A DNA stretch of 64,000 bases from Ascaris suum (lineage: Eukaryota > Nematoda > Chromadorea > Rhabditida > Ascarididae): assembly GCA_013433145.1 (NCBI GenBank), contig CM024175.1, forward strand, positions 11,230,914 to 11,294,913. The letters run 5' to 3'. Both the position numbers and the translations under genes were made by a program. The stretch's first letter is position 1; every line of letters begins with the position of its first letter. The notes under the pieces are model-generated. The model searched no databases. It saw nothing but the letters and a program-made list of their open reading frames with translations, and was not told where the DNA came from. Below, in pieces: positions 35,338 through 50,884 of the stretch.

Positions 35338-38300
35338 CTGGGGTATTTAAAGGCGACCTGCCAGTCATGCTTCATGTAGCCACCAAAGGAAGGGTACGTA
35401 TGTTTTTGGGGAAAAGGAACAATAAGGCAACGTAAAATCTAGGATTTGAAATATAGACGTACTGCAAAATTAATTATTCAGAATTCACGTTCTTTACACT
35501 AATTTATGAATGACTTTATTGCCGCAAGAGTTAGCGCAAAGTTCCACCCTTGTGGATAACGGTACACGTGAGTATCCAGTGATGAGTCAAGATGCGGAAT
35601 AGGTCGTAATGAGCTACCAAGCGCTTCATTGCTTCAGGATGGAATATCCTGTCCACGGAAAAAGATCAGTTTGAGACGTGCTCAGACTATAGCAAATTAT
35701 AAACAAACATACCTAACTGAAACGTGTATCATCATTGGTATGCAAGGTTGCGAAAAAAGATTGCGATCAATCACGATTGTGCTCGAATCATTAAATCACT
35801 GAACGAAATGAAAGCAATGTGGGAGAATGTACGTTGTGATTGAGGTGAATTTAGATCATATCAAGGTAAATGAACCGCAAATTTGGGGAATACAAGTATA
35901 GTACTTTTTCAGTGACACTAAATATTGCATTAAGTTAAGTTTACGAAATCAATCAAAGTCATGTTCAATATGGGATTTTACGTCACGAATTTTGAATATT
36001 GTCATAGCCGTCTTATTCGAAGATTGTCCTTATAACCTGGAAATGTTTATTGGTTCTCCCCCGACTCCCCACCCCTCACTACTTCAGAAGCTTATTGAAG
36101 GAATATGAAAACGAACGGACGAAAGAGTAATTTAGACGAAGGGATGATGACGACGGGACGGGGAGTGATCTATGCAAAAGCGGAAATCGACAGTACCACA
36201 AATGCGGAATTTCGACTTCTAGAATATGAAGGTGTTGTGAATTCAAAAGGTATGCATGATGGATAAATTTACGGCAGCAATATCAATATCATTAACGATG
36301 ATGCGTGAGGAAAATTGGGCTTTTAGACGGACATGTGAGACTGCAACCCATGCCAAAATTAGATAAAGGACAGAACCGATTAAAAATGACTGTCTTATTA
36401 TGCTCATTAAAGAGGATAGACGAATGAGGCAAAATTTATGCTTATCCTGAAGTTAACGAAATGTATATATGCTAAGCTGATGATAATGGGGAAAAAATTT
36501 GGGAACGTTGCTGCAGGTAAGGAAATGAGAAGGAATTAAGACTTCAGCCATTGATATGATGAAACATCTCGGAACAGCCAACGAAAAATGCATTAATTTC
36601 AATGGAAGAAGCGATAAGAAACGGAAAAAGAAGCTAAGCGAAAACAAAACTTATGGCGATCATTCGTTTAGGTAGATATGATGATGCAATTCAGCGGAAA
36701 TTTGTGACGATATTTGCCTCTTCCTTATTTCATTTTATTTGGCTTTCTATTAGATATTCCTTTTTCTTGCTTTTTTTTTTTATTTTGAGATAACCTTAAT
36801 AATCCATGGAGAGGTTTTCTGGATTTATCAGCGGCCACTGATTCTTCGAATTTCACAAGTTCAGCAGATGCGAGCTAATTGAGTTCACTCTTACGTTGTG
36901 CTATTCGATGAGTTTAGCTAAATACACAAATATCGGTCGATTTTTGAATAAATTTGATGCAATAATTGCTAAGGATATTAAAGTTTATTTTCTCAAGTGA
37001 TTATCACTACGAGTAGAGATATTCTTATGTTCGAAACGCTCAAATAGCATTCCAAAATGTCAATCAGCATTTTTGCTATCCATTTTCTGATGACGTATCT
37101 AATTACTCGAATATAGGAGTGTCTGGTGGAATATGATCATTTGAGAGTGGGCGAAAATATTGTCGAAAAATTAAATGTTGCTAGATTATGACGTTATGAT
37201 TGCTATTTCTTTTATTTCCTAAGGCATTTATTTTTGCATTTATATGTTTGCTTCACATCTATAAAGAGCATTAAAATGTGCTTCACATCTTAAAATGTAT
37301 TTAGTTTGCTTCATATTTCGGCTAATTTCTATGCCTTTGTTGAATTTATTTCCTCGAAAATGGTCGAATATTTTTCACCTAAGTAAATTTTCCGACTAAT
37401 ATTCTATTAATAAAATTAACGAATTAAAAAAAAAAAATTCTTTTGAAAATTTTATATGCTGAAAAAAAAAAAATTTTCTGACGCAAATTCATTGGAATTG
37501 TTTGTTTTTTTTTTTTGCCAAGAATGTAGTTCATTTATAATTATCACGTTTTTTTTGCGTACTATCGTAGAAAGCTTCATTAACGTTTATTCAGTAATCT
37601 TCGAAAATTCTCTCATATTTAGCAAATTTACTTATATTGTTAAAATTTTTTGACAATAATCTCTAATACGTTTAGTGGGAATAGAAGTGTTGAAAATTGA
37701 ATAATAATTTCAGTGTCGTATGTTAAGAGTCCATCGGATGGTTGGATTTTAGCTCACTCAACTCATTTCATCGGTTCTATTGCACCTTGATAGGTATACG
37801 TTATTACTTTTCACTATGAGAGGCACCTAGTTATTATGGTATCAAGTTTGCAGCAGGTTCCATTCGTTTGGCCGAAAGTGATGCAAAAATTTTTTTCAAA
37901 TGGAATTCCTTCTCGATGAATTACCTCACTAATTTTTTTTCCTCATGATTGATATGTAGTTATTATGTCATTTCTATATATGTAAAAAATCTTAGTCATT
38001 GGCTTTCATCGTAATATGTTGGGTTGATGTCATTGTTTTGAGTGTCACCATCAATCATTGATTGTTCGCTCTCAAAATTCCACATCTTATCGATTCTAAC
38101 TTAATAACTTATCAACTATTAGCATAAAATATATTAGCTTATCAAATATAGCAGAAATTAAAACATTTTAAATCAATAATCAGCAATCTCTACATATTGT
38201 TTTCATATTCTTTTGCTTGATGGTCCCTATAGTGCAAAGTAAGCAAGTCTCATGTATTCCCCTTGATAATTTTATTGATAATCATTTAATTTATAGAATC

Positions 38301-41300
38301 GACTTCAAATGATGTTCGCATTTCTTTATGGAATAAATTTTTAAAACTCAACGAAAAAATTTCCAGGATAAATATTTGAAATTCTCAACTATGAAAGAAA
38401 ATAACTCAACTAAGCGTAAGAAAATTATTTCATTTCATAGAACTAATAATATCGAAATAATCGAATTTGTTCATTATTATTTATAACTTTCATTATTAAT
38501 TGTCTCTATTCATGAGCAAATTTCATCTCTTCTTATCGTTCACATTTTTCGGCAATATATCATTTGATCAAAATTTAATTAATGTGGTCGATATTCATTG
38601 TTGATTACCATATTTATAGGTCAGAGAGAATGTAATAAATTTGCTTCCAGCGAAAATTATTACTTTTAAGGTCGTCTTCTTTCAACTTCATTTCTAGTGG
38701 AATTTTCCGAGCTCACTGACAATGGCTCGTGAATGATATATTTCCTCCAAACTTCTCTTGAAAACTTTTTTTCCATTTGTTATTTTCTTCTATAGGTTTC
38801 TTCATTCTGAGTGAATCGAATTTCTTCAAAATTATCAAAAAATCATTTTTTTTTTTTTTTTGAAATAAAGTTCTCGCGTTGAAAGTGGCAAACTACTGCA
38901 AGAGAAAGAGGGGAAAAATTGAAAAGCGATAAATACTAACATTCGAATTGGGTTAATGAAAAATATGGTAATTTTGAGGCGCATTTTTCATTTTCAGGAT
39001 ATTTTAGAAACGTTATTGGCGACGTTTGCTGAAGGTGAGTTTTGTGTGATTGTTTTGCCGAATCTAATGGGATAAATTTATGATATTATATAATAATGCT
39101 CTAGTATTACCTTCATATATTCACATTATAGGTTTTGCTGACTTATCTAGGCTCTGGGCACATTTATATTTAATGTTTATGACTTGATGTCCTTTTAATA
39201 CTTGAGAAGTGGACAAGCATTTATGCATTGCGTTCGAAATCTTTATGCGTTCATTTCATGCATACCCCCTCCTTTGAAAACCCCCTCCCCCCCCGCCCCA
39301 AAAAAAGCCCACAAATTTACCCTCTCCCGCTAGGCGATTTGCATAATTTCCGTATTCATGCTTTTATACTTTTTTTTTTCATTGCCGAATAATTTTATAT
39401 TGAAATATGGAGTGGAAGGAATGAGGAGCGAGAAGAGAGCAGAGCGTTAAGCGCAAGCTTCTAGTTACGTGGCTTTCAAAAGACCTATCAGGTGGACATA
39501 AATTTACTTTTAATAACGTATATTCGAGGCATAAATTTTTAAAGAATCTCTTTTCTTGCCACATAGAGATGGTGAATTATTTCTTCATTTTATTAAATTC
39601 GTTAGATCATATGTGCGTTTCCTCTTTTCTTTAATTATAATATCATCAAAAATATTTGAATAATTTGCTTTTTTCATTAAAAAAAAAATTTCTTTATATA
39701 TTTTCATAGAAATTTATTTCATTCTTTCTTGTTGAAAAAAAATTTGAAAGTTGATTTTTTTTTTCTTTGATGAATTTTGAGTGAAAAATAATAAATTGAC
39801 GTTTTTTTTTTTTTCAATTGTTTTTAAAAGGAGGAATTGAGGTTTATTTTTGATATTTTTTTCAGAAGATATGAGTGAAAATTTCTAAAGATACGAACTC
39901 ATCATTAACTCAAATATTTTCACTTACAACTTAATGAATGAAAAAAAAAATCAATTTCATTTATTCGTTATAAATATCGTTTTATTTTTCTAATTGTGAA
40001 AATGAGTGAAATTTTATAAAATTATCATTTGAATTGAAATAGCTTCGAAATGCCCTAATTGAATAATTTTATTTCATTTCTATTTCTAAGACATTAAGAG
40101 AAAGCAAAAAAAAAAAAAAAAAATTTATCAATCGTAATGCTGATAATGACCCCAAACCTCAATTATATGCCATATTTCAAAACCTACAAGTTTTTGTTGG
40201 ACAATTTTCTTGAAAAAATAAGAGATATATTGAGCATGCATGAAATTCAGCTTATTTGTACTAATTGTTTCATACCGTGATGATAAGACGAGAGAAACTG
40301 CTTAACTATTGGTCACTCAAAGAGTGTTGTGGTGGCCATCCATTTCTAGTGTGCTTTTTTCCTGACTTCTCCCATTATCGTTCGTTGAGCGTTCATTTAA
40401 TCTTGTACACTTTCCGACTACACCCTCTATTGATGGAACACTTCAGGAAAATGCGATTTCGATAGTGCTATCCAAATTTCGACTATTGCGTTGTGTGTTT
40501 TCAACGAAAGACGTTGGAAATACGCTGGTTCTTTTAATAACATACATTCAACACCTCTCCTGCCTTAAATATACCTTTAATAATTGTAATTGTAATGTCT
40601 GCATGTGCGTTTATTCTATTTGTCCTCTAACGACTTATGCCGCTGAGCATAGAGTTTTATATTAATTCGTTTCTTTATTTAGTTATTAATTACCTGTTGA
40701 AGAGATATTCATATAGACGAATAAGTGTTTGTTTGACGTTTGATTGTCGTCGAATTTGCTTAAATTCGGTATTGAAAAATTGACGAAGAATTTGAATAAT
40801 CATTTGATAAGAATAAAGAAACGAGAATTTAAGATAATATATAATTGTTTTTGTAATCGTACATATAAAACCCTAAGTTTTCTTCTTAAATAATTAAAGA
40901 AAAAATATTATTATTCAACGTTTATGAAAATTATTGAATTAAAGAATTAAAATTTTCCTTTATCTCAGCAATACCTTATATTAAAGGCGCCTGTGCTAAT
41001 CTTTCAAATACGCCACCTATGTGGATCATTGTACTAATTTTTAATTAACTATTCATAAAATATGCACTCTGCGTAGTATTTATTTAAATGCATAGCAAAT
41101 ATTAATAACGAAGCTAATATAGTTGTTTTATCTAACGTATAAGTTGTAATGGTTTTTAAAAAAAATTGTAAGTAATAAATTGCAATTATTCTCTTAGAAA
41201 TTTAGTAGTAGTAATTATAATATAAAATATGGCTATTGTTCTTTTGCTAAGTAAATTTTTTGATGTTTGAATTCAAATGAATATGATATCCTACTTCTAT

Positions 41301-41638
41301 GATACATAAACACTCTTTAATCTCATATAGAAGGGAAGAATAGCGATAAGACTTTTTAGAGAATAAGCAAGACAACTTCAATCTAAAATATATTGGAAAC
41401 GACATGATGACGATAACTTCCGCCATTTGGACTTTTTTTTTGCGATGATTTATCGCTATCAACATTCTATTGAGAAATAGGCATCGTCGATGGTTGCATT
41501 GAAAAATTTATAACGGCGATTGCAGGTGCTTTCTTTAGGCAACAGGCGAGAGAAATCCTTCAGCAGATGATTTCCGGTTTTAAGGCAGTAAAATTATTGC
41601 AAATTACCTTCTTGTATGGCTTGACAACTGTTGTGTGA
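35338..41638 (+). CDS. Possible multi-exon gene fragment, weak
   Basis: Three exon-like segments on the plus strand join in phase. The first, 35338-35393, has acceptor CCCTAG and donor GTACGT and encodes GVFKGDLPVMLHVATKGR. The second, 38998-39034, has acceptor TTTTCAG and donor GTGAGT and encodes DILETLLATFAE. The third, 41526-41638, has acceptor GATTGCAG, begins AFFRQQAREILQQMIS and ends at a TGA. No start exon was found and no family is recognised. The introns would be 3.6 and 2.5 kb, longer than most here. Phase agreement among three short segments can arise by chance in a 10-kb search. Confidence 0.15.
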
Positions 41639-43334
41639 TGTTAATGTTTGAAATTTTTCTCAGCTCTTTCTCTCCGGAATGTCTTTCATAGAGATAGATG
41701 AAGCAAACAAAAAACTGAATGACGACAGAAGCGAATGATCGTAATTTCGAAAACAAAGCGATATAATTTCCAATATTTTCTGAGAATTTTTTTTGCAATA
41801 ATGCTTGAAGGCATTCGTGAATTATGTCATGGGACAGGACTTGATTAATGGCATCTGTGACGTTAAGCTGGAATAATTTTCTTCATATTGTTCATAGCAG
41901 ATATCATCATCATTAACAGATCTGATATGAATCGGAAACTAATGTTTTCCTCAATAATTCAACGTTCGTTGCAACAGTCGATTCAGGATGATTTTTTTTT
42001 TGGTGAAAAATATATGCGTACGTTAACAGCGATTCAAAATTCGAATCATAAAAAAGATCACAGAAACAAAATTCGCAAATCAAATGCAGTAGCACAGAAA
42101 TGAATGCAAATGCAAATGCAAATGCAGTGCAAAAAGAATTGCAATGGTGACTTTGCAGTTAAGTCAAAATCAAAGCGAAGCAATATGCAATAATGTCTGA
42201 AAACTTTTTCAACGGCTCTAGTTATCTCTTATATGTGTTCACTTTTGGCATATTCATGAAATAACCTGACTGAAAGTCTCGATATGAGTTTTTTGTATAA
42301 CAAGAGATTGGGATAGGGCACAAAGGGAAAAGGGCATAAAAAGGGAAAAAGATGTAAAAAGAAAAAAGAGGCAAAGAGACATTTGTCCATCAGCTTGATG
42401 TATTCAACCGGACCACTGGAGCTCGAGTTATAAAATTAACGAGTTGGGTGACTACATGCAGCTGGAATTGATCAGACATCTTCATTCGATCCAGTTTTGA
42501 TTTCGTACTAGCTGTATCGCAAGAATTTCGTTTGTTGAATGTTGCAATGGGCGAATAGGTCAGTAAAAGTGCAGGGATATTATGATTCGCCGCATTTGAA
42601 TAATTTGTTGTCAACTACAGAAGCGCATGTCGTGCAATTTCCTCTAGCAGGTTTTTTCGTTTGTTTTACATTCATGGAGCTTTCCCATTTCATATTTCCT
42701 TTGCTTTTTTTTTTAAATACCTTCAATTGAAGATGTTTTCCATTGAACGGAAATGATGGGACGGCGATGATTTTCTATGCGTATTCACATGTAATTATTT
42801 GCTGAACGTAGTTGAGAATCTGAAGCCGGATAAGATAGGTAGAATTCAGCATCTGCTTTAACGGTTATCGTTAATGATAGATCGAATAAAACAACGAGTT
42901 CTATCATCATAGTATTGATTTATATGTGAGCTTAGATTAAAGATAATTCGTGTCTATTGCTATGTCAATAATGCATTATTCGACTTTCAATTCGTATATA
43001 AATTCTTTATTAAAGAATTTTTCTTGAGTCGATCTAATCGATAGTTCACTTATTCCTCAAATATATTGATCAGCACAAAACTACCCATTGATCAATTTTT
43101 AAATCATTTCAGCATTCCTCATTTATATTTATCCACTAATAATATTAGTATAAAATAGAAAAAAACAATAGGTAATAGTGTTAGGATATTACTGATCCAT
43201 GTGTTGTAAATCTTCATCGAAAAATAACGCATTTATGCGCGCCTTACGTTCTATAATATGATACATGATACGCCATACTAAATGCAGGCGGAATTTTATA
43301 TCTGCTAATCTCCGAAGACAAATCGATATTGTTC

Positions 43335-43336
43335 AG
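43335..43336 (+). promoter_or_regulatory. Splice acceptor 14 nt upstream of the secreted-protein start
   Basis: GATATTGTTCAG is followed by 14 nt and then the ATG at 43351. It is the same arrangement as at the KHK start and is compatible with a trans-spliced leader. Confidence 0.45.
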
Positions 43337-43350
43337 TGATAACATCGACG

Positions 43351-46317
<2,967 letters not shown>

Positions 46318-49300
46318 TTTTGCTCGAGGGGTTCATTATTCGTAAAGAAAAATATTGCTTCGAATTGGATACATAAGAAATAATATAATTGCAGCAGCAA
46401 ATCTGTTGTTTTTTAATACTGGAAGAAAATTTGCATAACAAGCACTGAGAGAATTCAGCAAAAAAAAAAATCAACGAGTTGGGCATAATATATGCTTTTT
46501 GCGAATTTGATCCTTCGAATAGAAGTTGAGAAAAAATAAATTTTTTTAAAAGCATATAACTATTGCTTACATATGTCAAGATTGCACTTCATTGTCAAAA
46601 CTATATTGATTCGACGCGATATTGCGATTTCAATCTATATATAAAATACATGAGGATGCAGCAGCATTGTTAGAAATTTCTTTAATGAACAGAAAATCCC
46701 TAGAGCTTATAAGGATAGGCGACAACTTTCAGTTGCGAGGCATATTTTGACAAAATTCTAAGAGAAAGCTGCCTCCATCATTCCCTAGAGGGTTACTTTT
46801 CACATATTGACAGTATTTCAGCTAAGAGACGCCATTTATGCAAATTAAGGGCGTTTTAGACATGGAAAAAGAGTTTCGTATGTAAATACCTATCACCTGC
46901 TTCCACTAACTGACGAAATAAAGGCGTTATTTTATGATGTGTAAGGAGTAGATTTGTATTAGGGTTGACGCCATAAAGTTAAATATTTAGATAGAGGTTA
47001 TTTGAGATTTTCGCACGAAACTCATTTACCTGAATATGAAGTATTCGCTCACTAAGATTTAAGAAAACTTTAGTAATACTGTTTAAGCTGAAATGTTTAG
47101 CTTAAATTTCAACGTTTAAAAACTTATGCAATAAGTTGGATTCATTGTTGAGTATAATGAGTGAAACATTCTAATATACCTATCATTTATTGGTGATAGA
47201 TGATAAGATGATAAGATGATAAGATGGAAGATGATAAGATGATAAGATGGAAGATGAAAGCTTAGCAAGTAAAATATTAATTAGTAACGCGTAAAGAAAA
47301 TACAATTATTGTGTTATTTATAGAAATTATAAATAATCATGGTGTCAAGAAAATATTTTAGGGAACTCATTTTTCCATTTCTAAATATGCATCAGATAAT
47401 AAGTGGAATAGTTTAGGCGAAAAAAAAGGAGAATTTTAACATCATTGAGAGGTTCTAGGCTTTTTTTTTCCCGCAAGTATTTAATTTTGGAAAGAGTTTC
47501 TCATCTCTATCGAGGTAAATCCTTCGTATACCTGCATGATCGTTCAAAAAATATAATAAAATCAAGGTAGCCATCAATTACATCTACATATGCAAACATA
47601 TCTAAACAGATGAGTGCACATGTCACTAGGCTCATTGGTCATTAAAAAAAAAGCAACAACAATTTATTGTCAAAGTCGGAAAATGGAAAAATTTTTTCAA
47701 AGGCGGAAGAATGGGAAATTTTTATATGAAAATGTAAGAGAATTTCACTTTGAAAAGGATTAAATGAGAAAAAATTACTTGATATAATCGCTAAGAGTTC
47801 AATAAATCAGAAATATGAGAAAAAAAAACAAATAAAAATTTAATAACAAATAAATAACAAATAAAGTATCATAATAACATCAAAGTGAGCAATATTACTT
47901 TAAAAGCTGATATTCTTATAACTGTGGCCTTCTTTTGAAATGTTACTCGGAAACAGTCAACGAGAACAAAAGGTGATGGTCACAATATCGTTGAAAGCTT
48001 TAAACAAGAATGCAGCATTGACAATATATGAGCAATGATTGCACTCCGCTCATCCGACTATAATATTCTCTTCAACCGACTTTCTCAGACACCATCAGAC
48101 ACCAAAACAGACACACCGATGCTTCGCTTTTTTAATTATTTCTTTTGATTCGTTCAAATTTTCATGGATTACTCCAAATTTTATGAATGATATTAGATGA
48201 AGACCATCGTATTTTACAAATATGGATAATTTCTTTACTATGACTTCAATGGTTTTCGAGTTATAAGTACTACACAGAACGGAGAAAATTTATACACATA
48301 TCGTTCATAAAGACGTCACATTGCTACGATACGTTGCACGTTGGCGAATATAAATCTATAAATGCACATAAAAATGAGTGATTAAATTTCTTCCGCTTTG
48401 AAATTTTTTTCAAGTATTATTGCTATAACTTGTAAGTTACAATGCACTTTTATAATTAATCATGGGAATGATATTTCTCGAGCAAAAATTCGTCATTAAA
48501 ATATTTCATGGATTTAGTTTAATGAAAAGATTCATACATATGCATTCTAATAAAAATTCTCTGAAATATATTTACAAGTATCACCGACAATATTCACTGC
48601 TGCAAATCGAGTAACATTTGATTAGATTTCATCGCTAATTTAATGATATTCTTGGATATATCCAAACACTGACGAATTCATCCAGAATTGCAATACACAT
48701 TCATTGTTTATCAATTGTTCATCCATAGAATCGTAAATCGATGCGAGTACAGTACAAATGGATTTTTTCTATCCCTTGAGATTAATTAAATAACGAAATT
48801 ATGGACATTAATATGGCAGAAACGTTCGAGTTTTCTCTTTTATTGCATGAATATATTTCATTTTTGAATTGCATGAGAGATTCACAACACAAATTATCAT
48901 TAAATGATGTCATATTTTATTGCAAAGATGTTAAGAAAGCTTTTTTTGAAAAAAATAACTGCTAAAATTTGGAAGTAATTTTAGAACCCATTTTATACTA
49001 AAAAATATTCCATTTATTTTGAGTGGAAGATCTGTGCAATCGCATTTTTGATTAATAAAATGTGATAATCATTATTCTCGTTTGAAGATTTTAAGTTCGT
49101 TTCAATTTTTAAGTCTGATTTATGCTAGCAGAAGAAATATTTAATTCTTCACAAAGTGAGCGAATACAAATGATCGATGGATTAGCAAATATTATAATAG
49201 TAGGAAAACAGTCGGCAACGGCACGTCGACCACATTTTCTTTATGGATGTTACCTATTTTTTTTTCACTACTGTATTATTAACCATTCACCATTATTAAT

Positions 49301-49732
49301 TTTCTCGCATTATTCATCACCTTCAATTTTTGTGCTAGCATATTTATTAAATATATTTTATCAGCAAAACATCGGTTATAAAACTGTAAAATTGTATAAA
49401 TTAACTTAATCCTTTAAATTAGTGTATGTTGTTGTAACATTAGGAGATATACAATAGTACATGAAAGAGTATTGATTTCAATGTGAGATGAAAAGATGTA
49501 GAGCATAGTAGAGATGAAAAAAAATTTTTTTTTTTTTTTTGCAAACAAAGAAATGCATTTATTCAAAGAAACATCATGAACAATCACTGCATCAAATTAC
49601 TCAAAGTTTTACAATTGCAAAAAATCAAAAAAGTGCAACATTTAAACTTATAGCTTGAAATAATTTGTTTAAAAAGTATAATTGAAACAATTATTGAGTG
49701 AATTCGTTGCAAGAATCCTATCAATACTGAGA
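46318..49732. other. AT-rich intergenic region
   Basis: No gene is supported. A GATAAGAT-type repeat lies at about 47200-47262. A plus-strand frame near 49122 reads AEEIFNSSQSERIQMIDGL and ends near ARRPHFLYG before a T-rich stretch. It could be a lone exon, but no partner was found. A 55-codon plus-strand frame from about 48801 likewise lacks support. Confidence 0.5.
47200..47262. repeat. GATAAGAT short tandem repeat
   Basis: Repeats of GATGATAAGAT are interspersed with GGAAGATG. The region is rich in GATA words, so any GATA-factor binding here would be a by-product of the repeat unless shown otherwise. Confidence 0.85.
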
Positions 49733-50869
49733 CTATATTACATAAGGTAAATAGGGTACACGTTTGAATGGATAACGAAAGACGAACGCTGAAGATCGTA
49801 GCCGATTAGCGAATGCTGGAGCAATATAACCCCTCTCACCGATTTGACTTATTATTGATGTTGCTCTATGATTGTCGCCTTCTCCAGATGACAATTGGTT
49901 TGTTTCTGTGGTAGGATTAATAAGTCGCTCTTTCATAAAATCCTTCATTCGTAAGTTCAAAACCGAATTTAATTTATGATGCGAAAGATCCAATCTAAAG
50001 TGTGATAAATAGTAAAATATTGATTAAATAGTAAGTAATCTGAAGTTAGTCTGGAGTTAATCTGGAATTACTCGTAACTAATCAAGCTTACAGTTAATTT
50101 TTTGCAGCATATTTTTTTCTGAGATTATTGAAGTGAATATATTTTATTCATCCATTCAAGTTTCGAATACTCGTAACGAATTTCTTTTCCATTTCGGAAT
50201 AATTTACTTTGAAAGAGATTTTTATATGCTTTAAATTTAGGTGAAAATACTTTATTTTATAATCTTTATTTTCGCCACTGATTTCAGATTCAAAGCAGAG
50301 AAGAATTTGCAATAGAGTGCAAAGTTGAAAGATGCAATGAAAACATCCATAATGAAGCATTGCATGCAAATTGCAATCATACATAAGTCAATATTCTTTA
50401 ATCGTTAACGTCTTTAACTACACAGTTTACTTACAATGTTTCCGTCTCTCGATCTAATGAAAAAAAAAACTTATTTTCGATGCTTTGTTCACTTATTGAA
50501 GATTTCTAATTTTATTTGGATAGAAAATCGCAGAAAGTTGGGAAAAAAAGCGTCAAATGCAATTGCAGATTTATTGCAAAGATTTTTTTTTCTGATCATT
50601 TTTAGCAAGAAAAGCGAACTTTGAGCGTTAAAAATTCATCGATTTCTCAAGTTTTTTTTTCTCAATTTGACTCAAACGATACTACTGAAGTGATGCTGAA
50701 TTACTGGATAACTGAATCCTAGTAATATAATCGAATCATCAAACAAATATTTCGTTATTAAATTATCCCTAATAAGTGATAAATAATTCACATACCGATT
50801 TGTTAAAGAAATACTCTCAATTTTTTGAAGAAGAGCCAAAAGAACGAACAAATAACCCAATGAAGCCAT
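49733..50869 (-). CDS. Putative secreted peptide precursor, two exons, 111 aa
   Basis: Exon 1, 50869-50796, encodes MASLGYLFVLLALLQKIESI, a clear signal peptide, and ends in phase 2 at a GTATGT donor. Exon 2, 49994-49733, follows ACACTTTAG in matching phase and runs to a TAG. The mature part lacks cysteines. It contains an amphipathic helix-like stretch (LNSVLNLRMKDFMKERL), an acidic/Ser-rich linker, and a C terminus with basic sites: SSAFVFRYPFKR followed by VPYLPYVI. Cleavage at the KR (residues 102-103) would release a C-terminal octapeptide. This is the architecture of a neuropeptide precursor. There is no C-terminal Gly for amidation and I do not recognise the peptide. A TTTTCAG acceptor lies 13 nt before the ATG. 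Confidence 0.5.
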
Positions 50870-50882
50870 CAATCACAACGAC

Positions 50883-50884
50883 CT
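50883..50884 (-). promoter_or_regulatory. Splice acceptor 13 nt upstream of the peptide-precursor start
   Basis: On the minus strand ACTTTTCAG is followed by 13 nt and the ATG at 50869. The match to TTTCAG is good. It supports this start over upstream alternatives. Confidence 0.5.

Larger units (their letters stand above)
33219..43350. other. AT-rich region without a recognised gene
   Basis: Apart from the possible carrier exon at 34847-34738, no homology-supported gene was seen in about 10 kb. Notable points are a duplicated hairpin near 34435, C runs near 39280-39296, and phase-compatible plus-strand exon-like segments at 35338-35393, 38998-39034 and 41526-41638. An ATGCAA hexamer run lies at about 42103-42127. 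The rest is A/T-rich with poly-T tracts. Confidence 0.5.
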
